Positions 1-6,594 of a stretch of 7,730 nt of DNA are shown here, piece by piece. The stretch spans positions 1 to 7,730 of the forward strand of contig JASLDA010000219.1 of the NCBI GenBank assembly GCA_030151745.1. The letters are read 5' to 3'. The number at the start of each line of letters is the position of its first letter. Positions within the stretch are counted from its first letter, which is position 1. The translations under genes were made by a program, and so were the position numbers. The stretch is from Chitinophagaceae bacterium (lineage in GTDB: Bacteria; Bacteroidota; Bacteroidia; Chitinophagales; Chitinophagaceae). The notes under the pieces are model-generated. The model ran no database searches and was not told where the DNA came from. It saw only the letters and a list, made by a program, of their open reading frames with translations.

Positions 1-76
1 TCAATGCGGCTGCAAGGAAGCGACCGTAATTATAGCAAGTGACGATGACGGAAATGGTCGGTGCGGATTCAGGCAT
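1..76 (-). CDS. Family 2 (GT-A) glycosyltransferase, N-terminal 25 codons only
   Basis: Only the first 25 codons are inside the window; the gene continues beyond base 1. The N-terminus reads M-PESAPT followed by ISVIVTCYNYGRFLAAAL. The pattern SVIVTCYNYGRFL is the classic first beta strand and nucleotide-sugar-binding opening of GT2 glycosyltransferases, which transfer a sugar from a nucleotide donor to a growing glycan at the cytoplasmic face of the membrane. The ATG at 76-74 overlaps the stop codon of the upstream membrane protein by 8 bases, so the gene is the third or later member of the minus-strand operon and is probably translationally coupled. The family call is secure for so short a fragment because the motif is highly characteristic. 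Sugar specificity cannot be read from it. There is no Shine-Dalgarno sequence. Confidence 0.85.
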   Translation of the reverse strand, partial: MPESAPTISVIVTCYNYGRFLAAAL

Positions 77-1613
77 CGGGCCGGGCTTCGTTTGTTACCG
101 GGAGCCGGTATTGCAGGAAAAACAATTCAAAGAACACCATGACCGAGAGATATTCAAAGAGATAATCGAACCAGAGATAACCGGCCGTCAAGATCATGAT
201 GACCAGGAAATGCCCCCGGAACGCTCCCCGCCTGAGGAAATAGGCGATGTAGCCGAAGACGAAGCAGATCAGTCCGAGCAGGCCGTATTCTCCGATGAGC
301 TGGTTGGGGAAGGAATGCGGCATATGACGCGCGGAATGGTACCCATCGGGCAGCGCGTAGACATCGCTCATGATCTGGTAGTGGCGGTCGCGGTAGTCCG
401 GGTGGATATACACCGGCATGCGCTCGTAAAAGCGGGAGTGCTTGCGGCCGTGAATATGCGACATGTGCAGGGCCAACAGGGACGAAAAATTGCCTATCCC
501 CGCGCCGAACAGGGCATGAGGAAAGCTTGACTTGAAATAGTCGAAGGTCTGTCCCCAGGAGAGCGGCTTGCCCCCATGATGATCCGCGAGCCGGCTGTAG
601 ATGCGCTCGATACGCTGCGCCTCCAGGGTGGCAGAGTCTTCGACGAGGGGCTCTTCGGAGGCCTGGAGCTGCGAAGCGCCGGCACTTTGCGCCGCGGCCG
701 AATCCGCCGTGGCAAGGGGGGCTGAATCTGCCTCAGCAGCCTGCTTGGGATCTTCCGTATTTGCGGAAGCCATATCCGGAGCAGTGTCCGGGAGTACCTG
801 CGTTTGCCCGCTGAAGACATTCCCGACGGACTGACGGAGGTAGGTGATGTTCCCGTTCGCGACGAGCCCGTAGAACGCAATGAACAGGACCAGGCTTGCC
901 GCGACCGCCAGCCGAGCGGCGCGTTCCCTGAACACCACCAGCAGGACCAGCAGGACAGGCAGGAAGATGATATTGGCAAAATTGGTCGTCGTCAGGCAGC
1001 ACACCAGCACAGCGAGCAGCGCCAGGGCCCATTTCCGTCGATACAGGAACCACACGGCAAAAAAGCTGTTGACGAACATGTTCAGATAGCATGGCGCCAG
1101 GAAAAGCCCTTTAATATAGTCGCCGGTGGAGTTCCCGTACAGCGGATCCTCGACGCCGTAGGGATTCAGGCTGCCCGTGACGATCATCACCCGGACCAGC
1201 TGCGTGAGGGAATAGAGCAGGTTCAGCAGGAACCAAAGCTCCATCGTAGCGACCGTCTGCCCCGGCGTATGAAGCCGGACCCGGTGCCGGATGACCAGGA
1301 ACGCAAGCCAGGCCATGATCCAGTATGCACATCCGATGACGACTGTAATTGTATGCCCGGGCGAAAAGTCATGACTGAAGAAAAGGTAGCGTACGATCTC
1401 GATCGCAGGAAGCGCTAGGTAGAACCAGGGCGCATCCCGGTAACCGAGCCGGGGTAGCGAGCGCCACATGAGGATCAGCACGAGGCCGAGGACGACGGGC
1501 TTGATAACTACACTGTCGATGCAGAATCCAAGCAGGAAAAGGAGCAGAAACCAGTCGATGCTGCCCGGGAGTTGCCGGAACCAGGCAGCATCAGGCCGTT
1601 TGGTGAGGGTCAT
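69..1613 (-). CDS. Polytopic O-antigen ligase/polymerase-like membrane protein with large periplasmic insert
   Basis: This 514-residue inner-membrane protein probably joins or transfers lipid-linked glycan units in surface polysaccharide assembly. Hydrophobic segments lie near residues 20-50, 62-80, 86-108, 124-146, 165-190, 196-228 and 234-252, then again near 435-460 and 467-500, with a long polar stretch between. The sequence around 366-380 (ALFGAGIGNFSS) and 433-448 (HSFPNQLIGEYGLLGL) resembles the terminal loop and helix of the Wzy/WaaL superfamily, where an H/N-rich motif precedes an E-x-G-x-x-G helix. Residues 271-335 form a low-complexity Ala/Ser/Asp/Glu/Gln segment, and residues 383-433 hold nine histidines. 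The start overlaps the flippase stop by 4 bases (ATGA) and the stop overlaps the glycosyltransferase start by 8, so it belongs to one operon. Polymerase, ligase or another glycan transferase cannot be told apart by sequence, and a function outside this superfamily is possible. Confidence 0.72.
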   Translation of the reverse strand: MTLTKRPDAAWFRQLPGSIDWFLLLFLLGFCIDSVVIKPVVLGLVLILMWRSLPRLGYRDAPWFYLALPAIEIVRYLFFSHDFSPGHTITVVIGCAYWIMAWLAFLVIRHRVRLHTPGQTVATMELWFLLNLLYSLTQLVRVMIVTGSLNPYGVEDPLYGNSTGDYIKGLFLAPCYLNMFVNSFFAVWFLYRRKWALALLAVLVCCLTTTNFANIIFLPVLLVLLVVFRERAARLAVAASLVLFIAFYGLVANGNITYLRQSVGNVFSGQTQVLPDTAPDMASANTEDPKQAAEADSAPLATADSAAAQSAGASQLQASEEPLVEDSATLEAQRIERIYSRLADHHGGKPLSWGQTFDYFKSSFPHALFGAGIGNFSSLLALHMSHIHGRKHSRFYERMPVYIHPDYRDRHYQIMSDVYALPDGYHSARHMPHSFPNQLIGEYGLLGLICFVFGYIAYFLRRGAFRGHFLVIMILTAGYLWFDYLFEYLSVMVFFELFFLQYRLPVTNEARPDA

Positions 1614-3028
1614 TCGGATATAGGATTCAGGATGAATGGTTTACGGAAACGAATAAAGCGAATTACGCGCAGCAGCAAGAGGTAGATGCCGCAGGCGACC
1701 GGGATGCGCAGCCACCATAATAACGGAGCTGCACCTATTGCTAGTGTGACGGCCACCGCGCAGCACCCGGCCAGCAGGAAATCCCGGACGGCAATGCGCA
1801 GGGCGGGCTCACGGACATACCAAAGGTATAATGTCACCTGCACCAAGGCACTCGCGCTGGAAGCCAGCGCAGCCCCCAGCGCCCCGAGTTTCGGGATCAG
1901 CAACAGGTTCAGAATCACGTTGGAAGCCAAGGTCGCGGCACTGAACCAGAAGGTCAGCTTCAGGCGCCCCTGCGCAAAGGCGATCGTCCACAGGAAATTG
2001 CTGATATAGGCCAAGGGCAGGGAGAGGGACAGGATAGCGTACACGTAGCGCGTGCTCCGGCCGTACCGCCCGCCGGTCACGAGATCGATAAGCTCCGGCC
2101 AGCAGACATTGAGCACCAGCGGAATCAGCATGCAGATCACGCTCTCCACCCGCCAGAGCAGATTCAGCTCCGTCGCTGCCTTCCCGGTAACACCGCCTTC
2201 GCTGTACAGACGGCTGAGCTTCGGCAGGATCACCGGGGCTATGATCAGCAGGGGCAGGCGGGAGCTTTCAAATGCTTTATAGCTGAAGCTGTAATCGGCG
2301 GTCATGATATCCGTGCTCAGGATCCCCATCAGGATCCAGTCAAGGCGCGCGGCAGCCGAGTCCAGCAGTATCACCCCCAGTTGGGGCAGCGCCTCCCGGA
2401 CTAGCGAAGCATAGGCTCGCGGGTTCAGGTACGGCCAGAGCCAGCCACCCCGGATCTTCATTCCCAGCATGGCGCAGATCAGCCATTCGAGGATACCTGA
2501 GACCAGATACAGCAACGCCACGGTCTGTGCATCCAGCCGGCCTTGCAGGTACAGCAGAATAAGTATCGCGACCTTCAGCACATTGCCGGAAATCCCCATC
2601 AGGGCAAGCGACCAGAAATGCTCCTTGCCGTTTGCGAACTGCTTGAAGGGCATGGACAGGAAGGTGGCCAGCAAGCCCAGGAAGATCCACCCGAAGCCCG
2701 GATGCGCCTGGTAAAAGGCCGGGAGCAGAAAACGGACACCGGCCAGCCCTAGCGCTCCTGCGACCAGGATCACCAGGGAGTGCCCAATATATACCCCCAC
2801 CGTCTCGCGGACGCCGCCCCCGGCGCTAAGCCGCCGCACGATGATATGATCGAAGCCCAGGCTGGAGATGACGGTGATGGTCGTCCCGACCGCCACCGCC
2901 CAGTTGATCTTGCCGAAGAGCTCCTTCGGCAGCAGCATGGCCATGCCCGCGAAGAAAAGCAGTCCGAACAGCTGATTTACCGCCATCTGGAAGGCGCTGG
3001 CGGAAAATGTGCTGAGGTGTTTTCTCAT
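1610..3028 (-). CDS. Wzx-type oligosaccharide flippase (MATE/MVF superfamily)
   Basis: This 472-residue polytopic protein probably flips undecaprenyl-linked oligosaccharide units from the cytoplasmic to the periplasmic face of the inner membrane. Length and hydropathy fit the 12-14 helix polysaccharide transporter family: helices are visible from about residue 10 to 455, in pairs with short basic loops. Family-like features include an N-terminal helix opening with S-A-F-Q-M-A-V-N-Q-L (10-20), GFDHIIVRRLS (58-68), a basic loop with KQFANGKEH (129-137), a loop with GGRYGRSTRY (319-328), and N-L-L-L-I-P-K-L-G-ALGAALAS near 374-390, which is typical of Wzx proteins. It is the first gene of the minus-strand operon. 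Its ATG lies 97 bases from the start of the divergent polymerase gene. No Shine-Dalgarno sequence precedes it, as usual in Bacteroidota. Substrate specificity cannot be predicted. Confidence 0.9.
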   Translation of the reverse strand: MRKHLSTFSASAFQMAVNQLFGLLFFAGMAMLLPKELFGKINWAVAVGTTITVISSLGFDHIIVRRLSAGGGVRETVGVYIGHSLVILVAGALGLAGVRFLLPAFYQAHPGFGWIFLGLLATFLSMPFKQFANGKEHFWSLALMGISGNVLKVAILILLYLQGRLDAQTVALLYLVSGILEWLICAMLGMKIRGGWLWPYLNPRAYASLVREALPQLGVILLDSAAARLDWILMGILSTDIMTADYSFSYKAFESSRLPLLIIAPVILPKLSRLYSEGGVTGKAATELNLLWRVESVICMLIPLVLNVCWPELIDLVTGGRYGRSTRYVYAILSLSLPLAYISNFLWTIAFAQGRLKLTFWFSAATLASNVILNLLLIPKLGALGAALASSASALVQVTLYLWYVREPALRIAVRDFLLAGCCAVAVTLAIGAAPLLWWLRIPVACGIYLLLLRVIRFIRFRKPFILNPISE

Positions 3029-3125
3029 TCAAGGGCGCGGAAGCCCGGCATAATGCAGTGCGCGGGTAAAAGCGTTAATAAACGGGGCTGCAATTTACAG
3101 CGTAAATCGGCTAATTTTGAGCGCC
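3029..3125. promoter_or_regulatory. Divergent promoter region between flippase and polymerase genes
   Basis: This 97-base spacer must carry the promoters of both polysaccharide transcription units. On the plus strand TAATTTTG at 3112-3119 matches the Bacteroidota -7 consensus TAnnTTTG exactly. It ends only 6 bases before the ATG at 3126. No good TTTG -33 element lies 19-21 bases upstream. A short dyad, TTTAC-AGC-GTAAA, occupies 3094-3106 just upstream of that box, and a further GTAAA lies at 3066-3070. On the minus strand I see no full match to the consensus. The -7 match is direct observation; its use as a promoter and the dyad as a regulator site are inference. Confidence 0.5.
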
Positions 3126-4436
3126 ATGTACCGGGAAGGATCAGCAGAAAAGGCGCAGCATGCAGCCTTTTGCCTGCTCGCGTTGCTTATACCTTTCCCA
3201 TTCATATACAGTACGCTTGCCATCTGGATCTTAGTGGCCGCCTGGCTTTGCGGCCTGGACTTCGGCAACCGGGCCCGGAACCTGGCCCGGCAGCCGGGGC
3301 TGTGGCTGTGGATCGTGCTGTTCTTCCTGTATGCCTGCAGTTATTTTTGGAGCAACGATAAAGGCCAGTCGCTGTTCGATACGGTATCCAAGCTGAGCTT
3401 TCTCGTGATGCCGGTATGCGTCGGGACGGGTCCTGCGCTGACGCGGACCCGCATCCGGCAGATTCTCGACGCCCTGGCGCTGGGGTGCTGCACCGCGGCG
3501 CTGATCTGCCTCTGCAATGCCTGGGCCCGCTGCGCCGGCACCGGCTCCACCGCCTGCTTTTTTTACCATCGCCTGGTCCAAGGCTTCGATGCGAACGCGG
3601 TCTATATGGGCTGGTATGTCATCGTCGCCGTTTCCGGCCTGCTGCTCGTGCCCGGGCCGCGGAAGCCCGGGCCGGCCCTTCGCCTGGTCCGCACGCTGGC
3701 CGTTCTGCTGCTGACGTTTTTCCTGATCCTGCTCTCGTCACGGCTGCTGCTGATCATCTTTCTGCTGATCACCGTACCGCTCTACGTATTCCGCCTGATC
3801 GATCACCGCGTCCGCCGCTGGCGGGCGGCATTGCTCATCGTCGTCATCACCGGCGGCCTCGCGGGGGCCTTGGCACTGACAGGGAATCCCATCAGCAACC
3901 GGTTCCGGGAGGTTATGCACCGGGATGTGCAGGTCGCTTACCTGGACTCTTATAAGGATACCGTCCCCCACTTCAACAATGTCACCCTGCGGCTTTTTGC
4001 CTGGCGGGTGGGTTGGGAAAATGTCCGCAATCACAAGTTATGGGCCTACGGCAGCGGCAACGGCGATGAGCATCAGCTCCAGAATGAACGCTTCATAAGC
4101 CTCGGGATCACGCCCGACCGCCAGCAGCGCTATAATATCCCGGTCAACAACATGAACCTGCATAATATGTTCATGCAGGCCTTGCTCGGCCTGGGCATCC
4201 CCGGTTTCCTGCTTTTGTCCCTGATCGTGTTTCTTCCGTTCGCCAGCCTGCGCCATGCGCCATGCAGCAATTTCTTCTTTTTATTTCATTGCTGCTCAGC
4301 CCTCTTCATGCTGCAAGAATCCGCGTTGCAGACACAAGCCGGGATCGTCTTCTACTGCTTTTTCTCGGCGGCCTACTGGAACGCTGTTAAAAATCGCGCA
4401 GGAGAAGGCAGGGCCATTTTCAAAAAAGGTAAATAA
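3126..4436 (+). CDS. O-antigen ligase/polymerase family protein (WaaL/Wzy_C-like)
   Basis: This 436-residue inner-membrane protein has about ten to twelve hydrophobic segments, for example near residues 13-45, 58-75, 88-100, 115-132, 155-175, 186-222, 233-252, 352-375 and 380-418. The features expected of the WaaL/Wzy_C superfamily are clear. There is FYHRLVQGFDANAVYMGWY (146-164), a helix ending ILLSSRLLLIIF (201-212), and a periplasmic loop with N-N-V-T-L-R-L-F-A-W-R-V-G-W-E (284-298). It also has AYGSGNGDE (307-315), and NLHNMFMQALLGLGIPG (344-360) with the family histidine before a G-rich helix. Such enzymes polymerise glycan repeats or transfer glycan from undecaprenyl diphosphate to an acceptor. 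A TTG at 3117 is an alternative start three codons earlier, but the ATG is preferred. It faces away from a second protein of similar role, so which is polymerase and which is ligase is unresolved. Confidence 0.85.
   Translation: MYREGSAEKAQHAAFCLLALLIPFPFIYSTLAIWILVAAWLCGLDFGNRARNLARQPGLWLWIVLFFLYACSYFWSNDKGQSLFDTVSKLSFLVMPVCVGTGPALTRTRIRQILDALALGCCTAALICLCNAWARCAGTGSTACFFYHRLVQGFDANAVYMGWYVIVAVSGLLLVPGPRKPGPALRLVRTLAVLLLTFFLILLSSRLLLIIFLLITVPLYVFRLIDHRVRRWRAALLIVVITGGLAGALALTGNPISNRFREVMHRDVQVAYLDSYKDTVPHFNNVTLRLFAWRVGWENVRNHKLWAYGSGNGDEHQLQNERFISLGITPDRQQRYNIPVNNMNLHNMFMQALLGLGIPGFLLLSLIVFLPFASLRHAPCSNFFFLFHCCSALFMLQESALQTQAGIVFYCFFSAAYWNAVKNRAGEGRAIFKKGK
3650..3672 (+). repeat. GCCCGGGC repeated twice around a 7-base spacer inside the polymerase gene
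   Basis: The self-complementary octamer GCCCGGGC occurs at 3650-3657 and again at 3665-3672. Because each copy is palindromic, the pair is both a direct and an inverted repeat and could form a strong RNA hairpin with a 7-base loop. It encodes the proline/glycine-rich loop PGPRKPGP between two membrane segments. Protein-level constraint in a G+C-rich gene is the simplest explanation. Confidence 0.4.
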
Positions 4437-4453
4437 AAAATAATTCCGGAAAT

Positions 4454-4481
4454 TTGCACGCTCATTTGCCGTTACTATAGT
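4454..4481 (+). promoter_or_regulatory. Candidate promoter of the sugar transferase gene
   Basis: TTGCAC at 4454-4459 and TATAGT at 4476-4481, 16 bases apart, resemble sigma70 -35 and -10 boxes. Read in Bacteroidota style, TTTG at 4453-4456 is followed after exactly 19 bases by TA at 4476, but the rest of the TAnnTTTG box does not match. The proposed -10 box lies 26 bases before the ATG at 4508. It sits in the middle of the perfect palindrome at 4468-4487. Promoter activity is inference. Confidence 0.4.
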
Positions 4482-4487
4482 AACGGC
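4468..4487. promoter_or_regulatory. Perfect 20-base palindrome, candidate operator
   Basis: The two 10-base arms GCCGTTACTA and TAGTAACGGC are exact reverse complements with no spacer, ending 20 bases before the ATG of the sugar transferase. It covers the -10-like box TATAGT, a usual position for a repressor site. As RNA it could fold into an 8-base-pair stem with a TATA loop. No T-run follows, so it is unlikely to be an intrinsic terminator for the preceding gene. The palindrome is directly seen; binding by a dimeric regulator is inferred. Confidence 0.6.
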
Positions 4488-4507
4488 CACCTAGACCGCG
4501 CCCCAAC

Positions 4508-5245
4508 ATGATCCTTCTTCTCCCCACCCGTAAACCAGTTCCGGAACCACCACTGCCCTCTAATGAAATGGCAGAGCTGCGGGAGATGTTTGCCGAGATC
4601 AATGAGCGCTATCTCACCGACGACCCGCCCGCCCGCTACCTGTTCTTTAAGCGCTGCTTTGACATCGCCATATCCTTCACGCTGATCATTCTCGTGCTCA
4701 GCTGGCTATACCCAATTATAGCCCTACTGATCAAGCTCAGCTCGAAAGGGCCGGTCCTTTTCATCCAGGAACGCACCGGCTACCTCGGCCTTGAATTCGA
4801 CTGCTTCAAGTTCCGGACCATGTATATAAACAGCGAGGCCAATACGAAGCAGGCAACGGCCCGGGACAAGCGCATTACACCGGTGGGGCATTTCCTGCGC
4901 CTTACGCATATCGATGAGCTGCCGCAGCTCTTTAACGTACTGCTGGGCGATATGAGCATCATCGGTCCCCGCCCGCATATGCTGTTTCACACCCGCTCGT
5001 ATGCCCAGGTCGTTCCGTATTACAACCTGCGTCACAATGCGGTGCCCGGGATGACCGGCATGGCCCAGATCAAGGGCTACCTGGGAGAGATCGAAACCAA
5101 CCGGGAGCTCCGGAAGCGTATTCAATGGGATATCTATTATCTCAAGCATCGCAGCGGCTGGCTCGACTTCAAGATTTTCTTTATCACTATCGGCCAGGTG
5201 ATCGGAAAGGCGCTTCATATTTTCCAGCGCCGTGCAGAGGACTGA
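4508..5245 (+). CDS. Single-domain polyprenyl-phosphate sugar-1-phosphate transferase (initiating PGT)
   Basis: This 245-residue enzyme belongs to the bacterial sugar transferase family (PF02397; monotopic PGT such as PglC and the C-terminal half of WcaJ/WbaP). It transfers a sugar-1-phosphate from a nucleotide sugar to undecaprenyl phosphate, starting lipid-linked glycan synthesis at the inner membrane. The signatures are in order: KRCFD (48-52), a membrane-embedded helix with a proline break (53-77, P69), GPVLFIQERTG (81-91), FKFRTM (100-105), the catalytic Asp-Glu pair in DELPQLFNVLLGDMSIIGPRP (136-156), and VPGMTGMAQIKG. It lacks the N-terminal multi-helix domain of WcaJ-type enzymes and carries a polar extension of about 45 residues. 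It starts 71 bases after the polymerase stop and has its own promoter-like region with a palindrome. The donor sugar cannot be predicted. An ATG at codon 21 is a weaker alternative start. Confidence 0.93.
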   Translation: MILLLPTRKPVPEPPLPSNEMAELREMFAEINERYLTDDPPARYLFFKRCFDIAISFTLIILVLSWLYPIIALLIKLSSKGPVLFIQERTGYLGLEFDCFKFRTMYINSEANTKQATARDKRITPVGHFLRLTHIDELPQLFNVLLGDMSIIGPRPHMLFHTRSYAQVVPYYNLRHNAVPGMTGMAQIKGYLGEIETNRELRKRIQWDIYYLKHRSGWLDFKIFFITIGQVIGKALHIFQRRAED

Positions 5246-5279
5246 AGGCTCCTGGCATAAAAATGCTCGCATCACCGGT

Positions 5280-6110
5280 ATGAGCTATGTGCTGACCATC
5301 TGCTACCCCAGCGCCGAGCGGGCGACGACCGCCACGTACGCGGCCAAGCTTGCGACTACCCTGCAGTGCCCGCTCCGCCTGGTGCACAGCTATAATATTC
5401 CTTACGTCATCGGCGAATTTCCCGTTCCCGTCATGATGCCGGACGACCAGCGGCAGGTGGCGCAAGAGCAGCTGGAGCACGCCGTAACGGCCCTCCGAGC
5501 CGGCTTCCCGGAGCTCGACATAAGGCCGGACCTGGGCTACGGCATCCCCGCGGATGTGCTGGCCGAAGCGGTGGAAAAAGAAAAGCCTCTTGTCGTGGTC
5601 CTGGGAAACGACGAGGCTACATCCCCCGAGACCTGGACGGGCATCGATACGGCCGCATTGATGGCCGAGATCGAAGTTCCGCTGCTGGCCCTGCCGCCGG
5701 CGGGCGATATGCCCGGGATATCCCGGGTGTGCCTGGCGCTCAGCAGGGAACAGCTCCTCAGGAGCACTCCCCTGGAAGGGCTGGAGCCGCTGCAGCGCGG
5801 GCTGCGGTTCAAGCTCAGCGTACTTACCGTCGCCGACGGCGACGCAGACCGGGAAGGCGTGCCCCTGAGTCCGCTGATGCAGCAGCTGGAAGCCGCCGGT
5901 GCCGTATTTACGACCATCGGCGCCTCCGGGGAGGATCTGGGCTCGCAGCTTGCGGCGGCGGCCAGGGACCAAGGCGCGGATTGCCTTGCCGTACTCAAGC
6001 ACGACCGGGGCTTCTGGAGCGCCCTGTTCCATAAAGGTCATACGGAAGCTATCCTTCGCGAAACGAAGCTGCCGGTGCTGGCATTTCACGCGCTTCCTGA
6101 AAAATCCTGA
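5280..6110 (+). CDS. Tandem universal stress protein (UspA family)
   Basis: This 276-residue cytoplasmic protein appears to contain two Usp domains. Domain 1 spans about 1-140: it opens with strand YVLTICYPS, then PLRLVHSYNIP (31-41), LVVVLGNDE (104-112) and ends VPLLALP (133-139). Domain 2 spans about 147-272: it has SRVCLALS, LSVLTVADG, ADCLAVLKHDRGFWSALFHKGHTEAILRETKLPVLAFH (233-270). The usual ATP-binding pattern G-x2-G-x9-G-S/T is not intact in either half; domain 2 keeps only a weak trace in HKGHTEAIL, as in many Bacteroidota Usp proteins. ATP binding is therefore doubtful. The ATG at 5280 places the first strand at the N-terminus and is preferred over an in-frame GTG at 5232, which would overlap the sugar transferase. 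The 34-base gap suggests co-transcription with that gene. The role in stress adaptation is inferred from family. Confidence 0.85.
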   Translation: MSYVLTICYPSAERATTATYAAKLATTLQCPLRLVHSYNIPYVIGEFPVPVMMPDDQRQVAQEQLEHAVTALRAGFPELDIRPDLGYGIPADVLAEAVEKEKPLVVVLGNDEATSPETWTGIDTAALMAEIEVPLLALPPAGDMPGISRVCLALSREQLLRSTPLEGLEPLQRGLRFKLSVLTVADGDADREGVPLSPLMQQLEAAGAVFTTIGASGEDLGSQLAAAARDQGADCLAVLKHDRGFWSALFHKGHTEAILRETKLPVLAFHALPEKS

Positions 6111-6115
6111 GGATT
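6103..6115. terminator. Small inverted repeat at convergent gene junction, weak terminator candidate
   Basis: AATCC (6103-6107) and GGATT (6111-6115) form a 5-base-pair stem with the stop codon TGA as loop. On the minus strand the stem is followed directly by a short T-run (GGATTTTTC), as in an intrinsic terminator for the minus-strand trio. A second hairpin, GCCC-TTC-GGGC at 6120-6130, lies immediately beside it. The stems are short and lie within or at gene ends, so this is tentative. Confidence 0.3.
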
Positions 6116-6566
6116 AGCTGCCCTTCGGGCCGGATGCGGAGTTAAGACCTGGCCATCCGGCCTCCAGGGCTTTGCGGCGCTTATACATGCCTATATAGCG
6201 TACGGACATCTGGACGGCCTTGCCGACCAGGAAGGTGATCAATATACCTTTAAACACCTTCTTAAGCCTGGAAGGGCGGGGCTTTGCCGGCTGCCCGTAG
6301 ACAGGCTGCCGGCCGCGGCGCTTCCTAAGGAGCTTCAGCAGCGGCTTGCCGACAGCCATCGCCATCTCCAGCCTGGAGCCCGATCCCAGCAGCTCCAGCG
6401 CGAAGCCCATAAGGCCGTCCTGAGCCGCCGGCGTCACCTTCGATCTGCCCAGCTCCGCCAGGGGATTCAGGTCTCCGATCTGGCTTTGCCGGCGGCGGTA
6501 GCGGAGCAGCACCCGCTCCCGGTGAAGCTGCTCCAGGCTGTTCAGTTTCTTGTTGTACAGTTTCAT
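6114..6566 (-). CDS. Basic protein of unknown function, last gene of envelope trio
   Basis: I do not recognise a named family. The 150-residue product is very basic, with clusters HRERVLLRYRRRQ (15-27), KLLRKRRGR (78-86) and KPRPSRLKK (95-103). Two modestly hydrophobic stretches, near 51-62 (GLMGFALELLGS) and 104-121 (VFKGILITFLVGKAVQMS), could be membrane-associated helices; the second is the better candidate. The N-terminus MKLYNKKLNSLEQLHRER looks like an amphipathic helix. ATG at 6566 is preferred over a TTG three codons upstream. It starts 28 bases after the holin-like gene and converges with the universal stress gene across a 3-base gap. Small genes of this kind, placed after YtxH and holin-like genes, occur in Bacteroidota to my recollection, which suggests an envelope or stress role. 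That role is inference. Confidence 0.75.
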   Translation of the reverse strand: MKLYNKKLNSLEQLHRERVLLRYRRRQSQIGDLNPLAELGRSKVTPAAQDGLMGFALELLGSGSRLEMAMAVGKPLLKLLRKRRGRQPVYGQPAKPRPSRLKKVFKGILITFLVGKAVQMSVRYIGMYKRRKALEAGWPGLNSASGPKGS

Positions 6567-6594
6567 AGGGGCCAATCAATCAGAAAGCGGTTCG

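Noticed and set aside
39..530. Open frame of 163 codons on the plus strand opposite the 514-residue membrane protein
   Set aside because: Its product is His/Asp/Glu/Val-rich without a recognisable domain, and it is fully antisense to a gene with clear membrane segments and operon overlaps. G+C-rich sequence readily gives such frames.
804..1418. Open frame of 204 codons on the plus strand, rich in Gln, Arg, Asp and Pro
   Set aside because: It is the antisense of hydrophobic codons in the real membrane protein; Gln/Asp/Glu-rich translation is the expected mirror of Leu/Val/Phe-rich helices.
3416..3955. Open frame of 179 codons in another frame inside the polymerase gene
   Set aside because: Arg/Pro/Ala-rich out-of-frame translation of a G+C-rich gene whose correct frame shows superfamily motifs.
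4436..4487. Intrinsic terminator for the polymerase gene formed by the palindrome
   Set aside because: The hairpin is not followed by a T-run, and it lies over a promoter-like box close to the next start codon.
5187..6089. Open frame of 300 codons antisense to the universal stress protein
   Set aside because: Gly/Arg/His/Gln-rich translation with no domain; the plus frame has two recognisable Usp halves.
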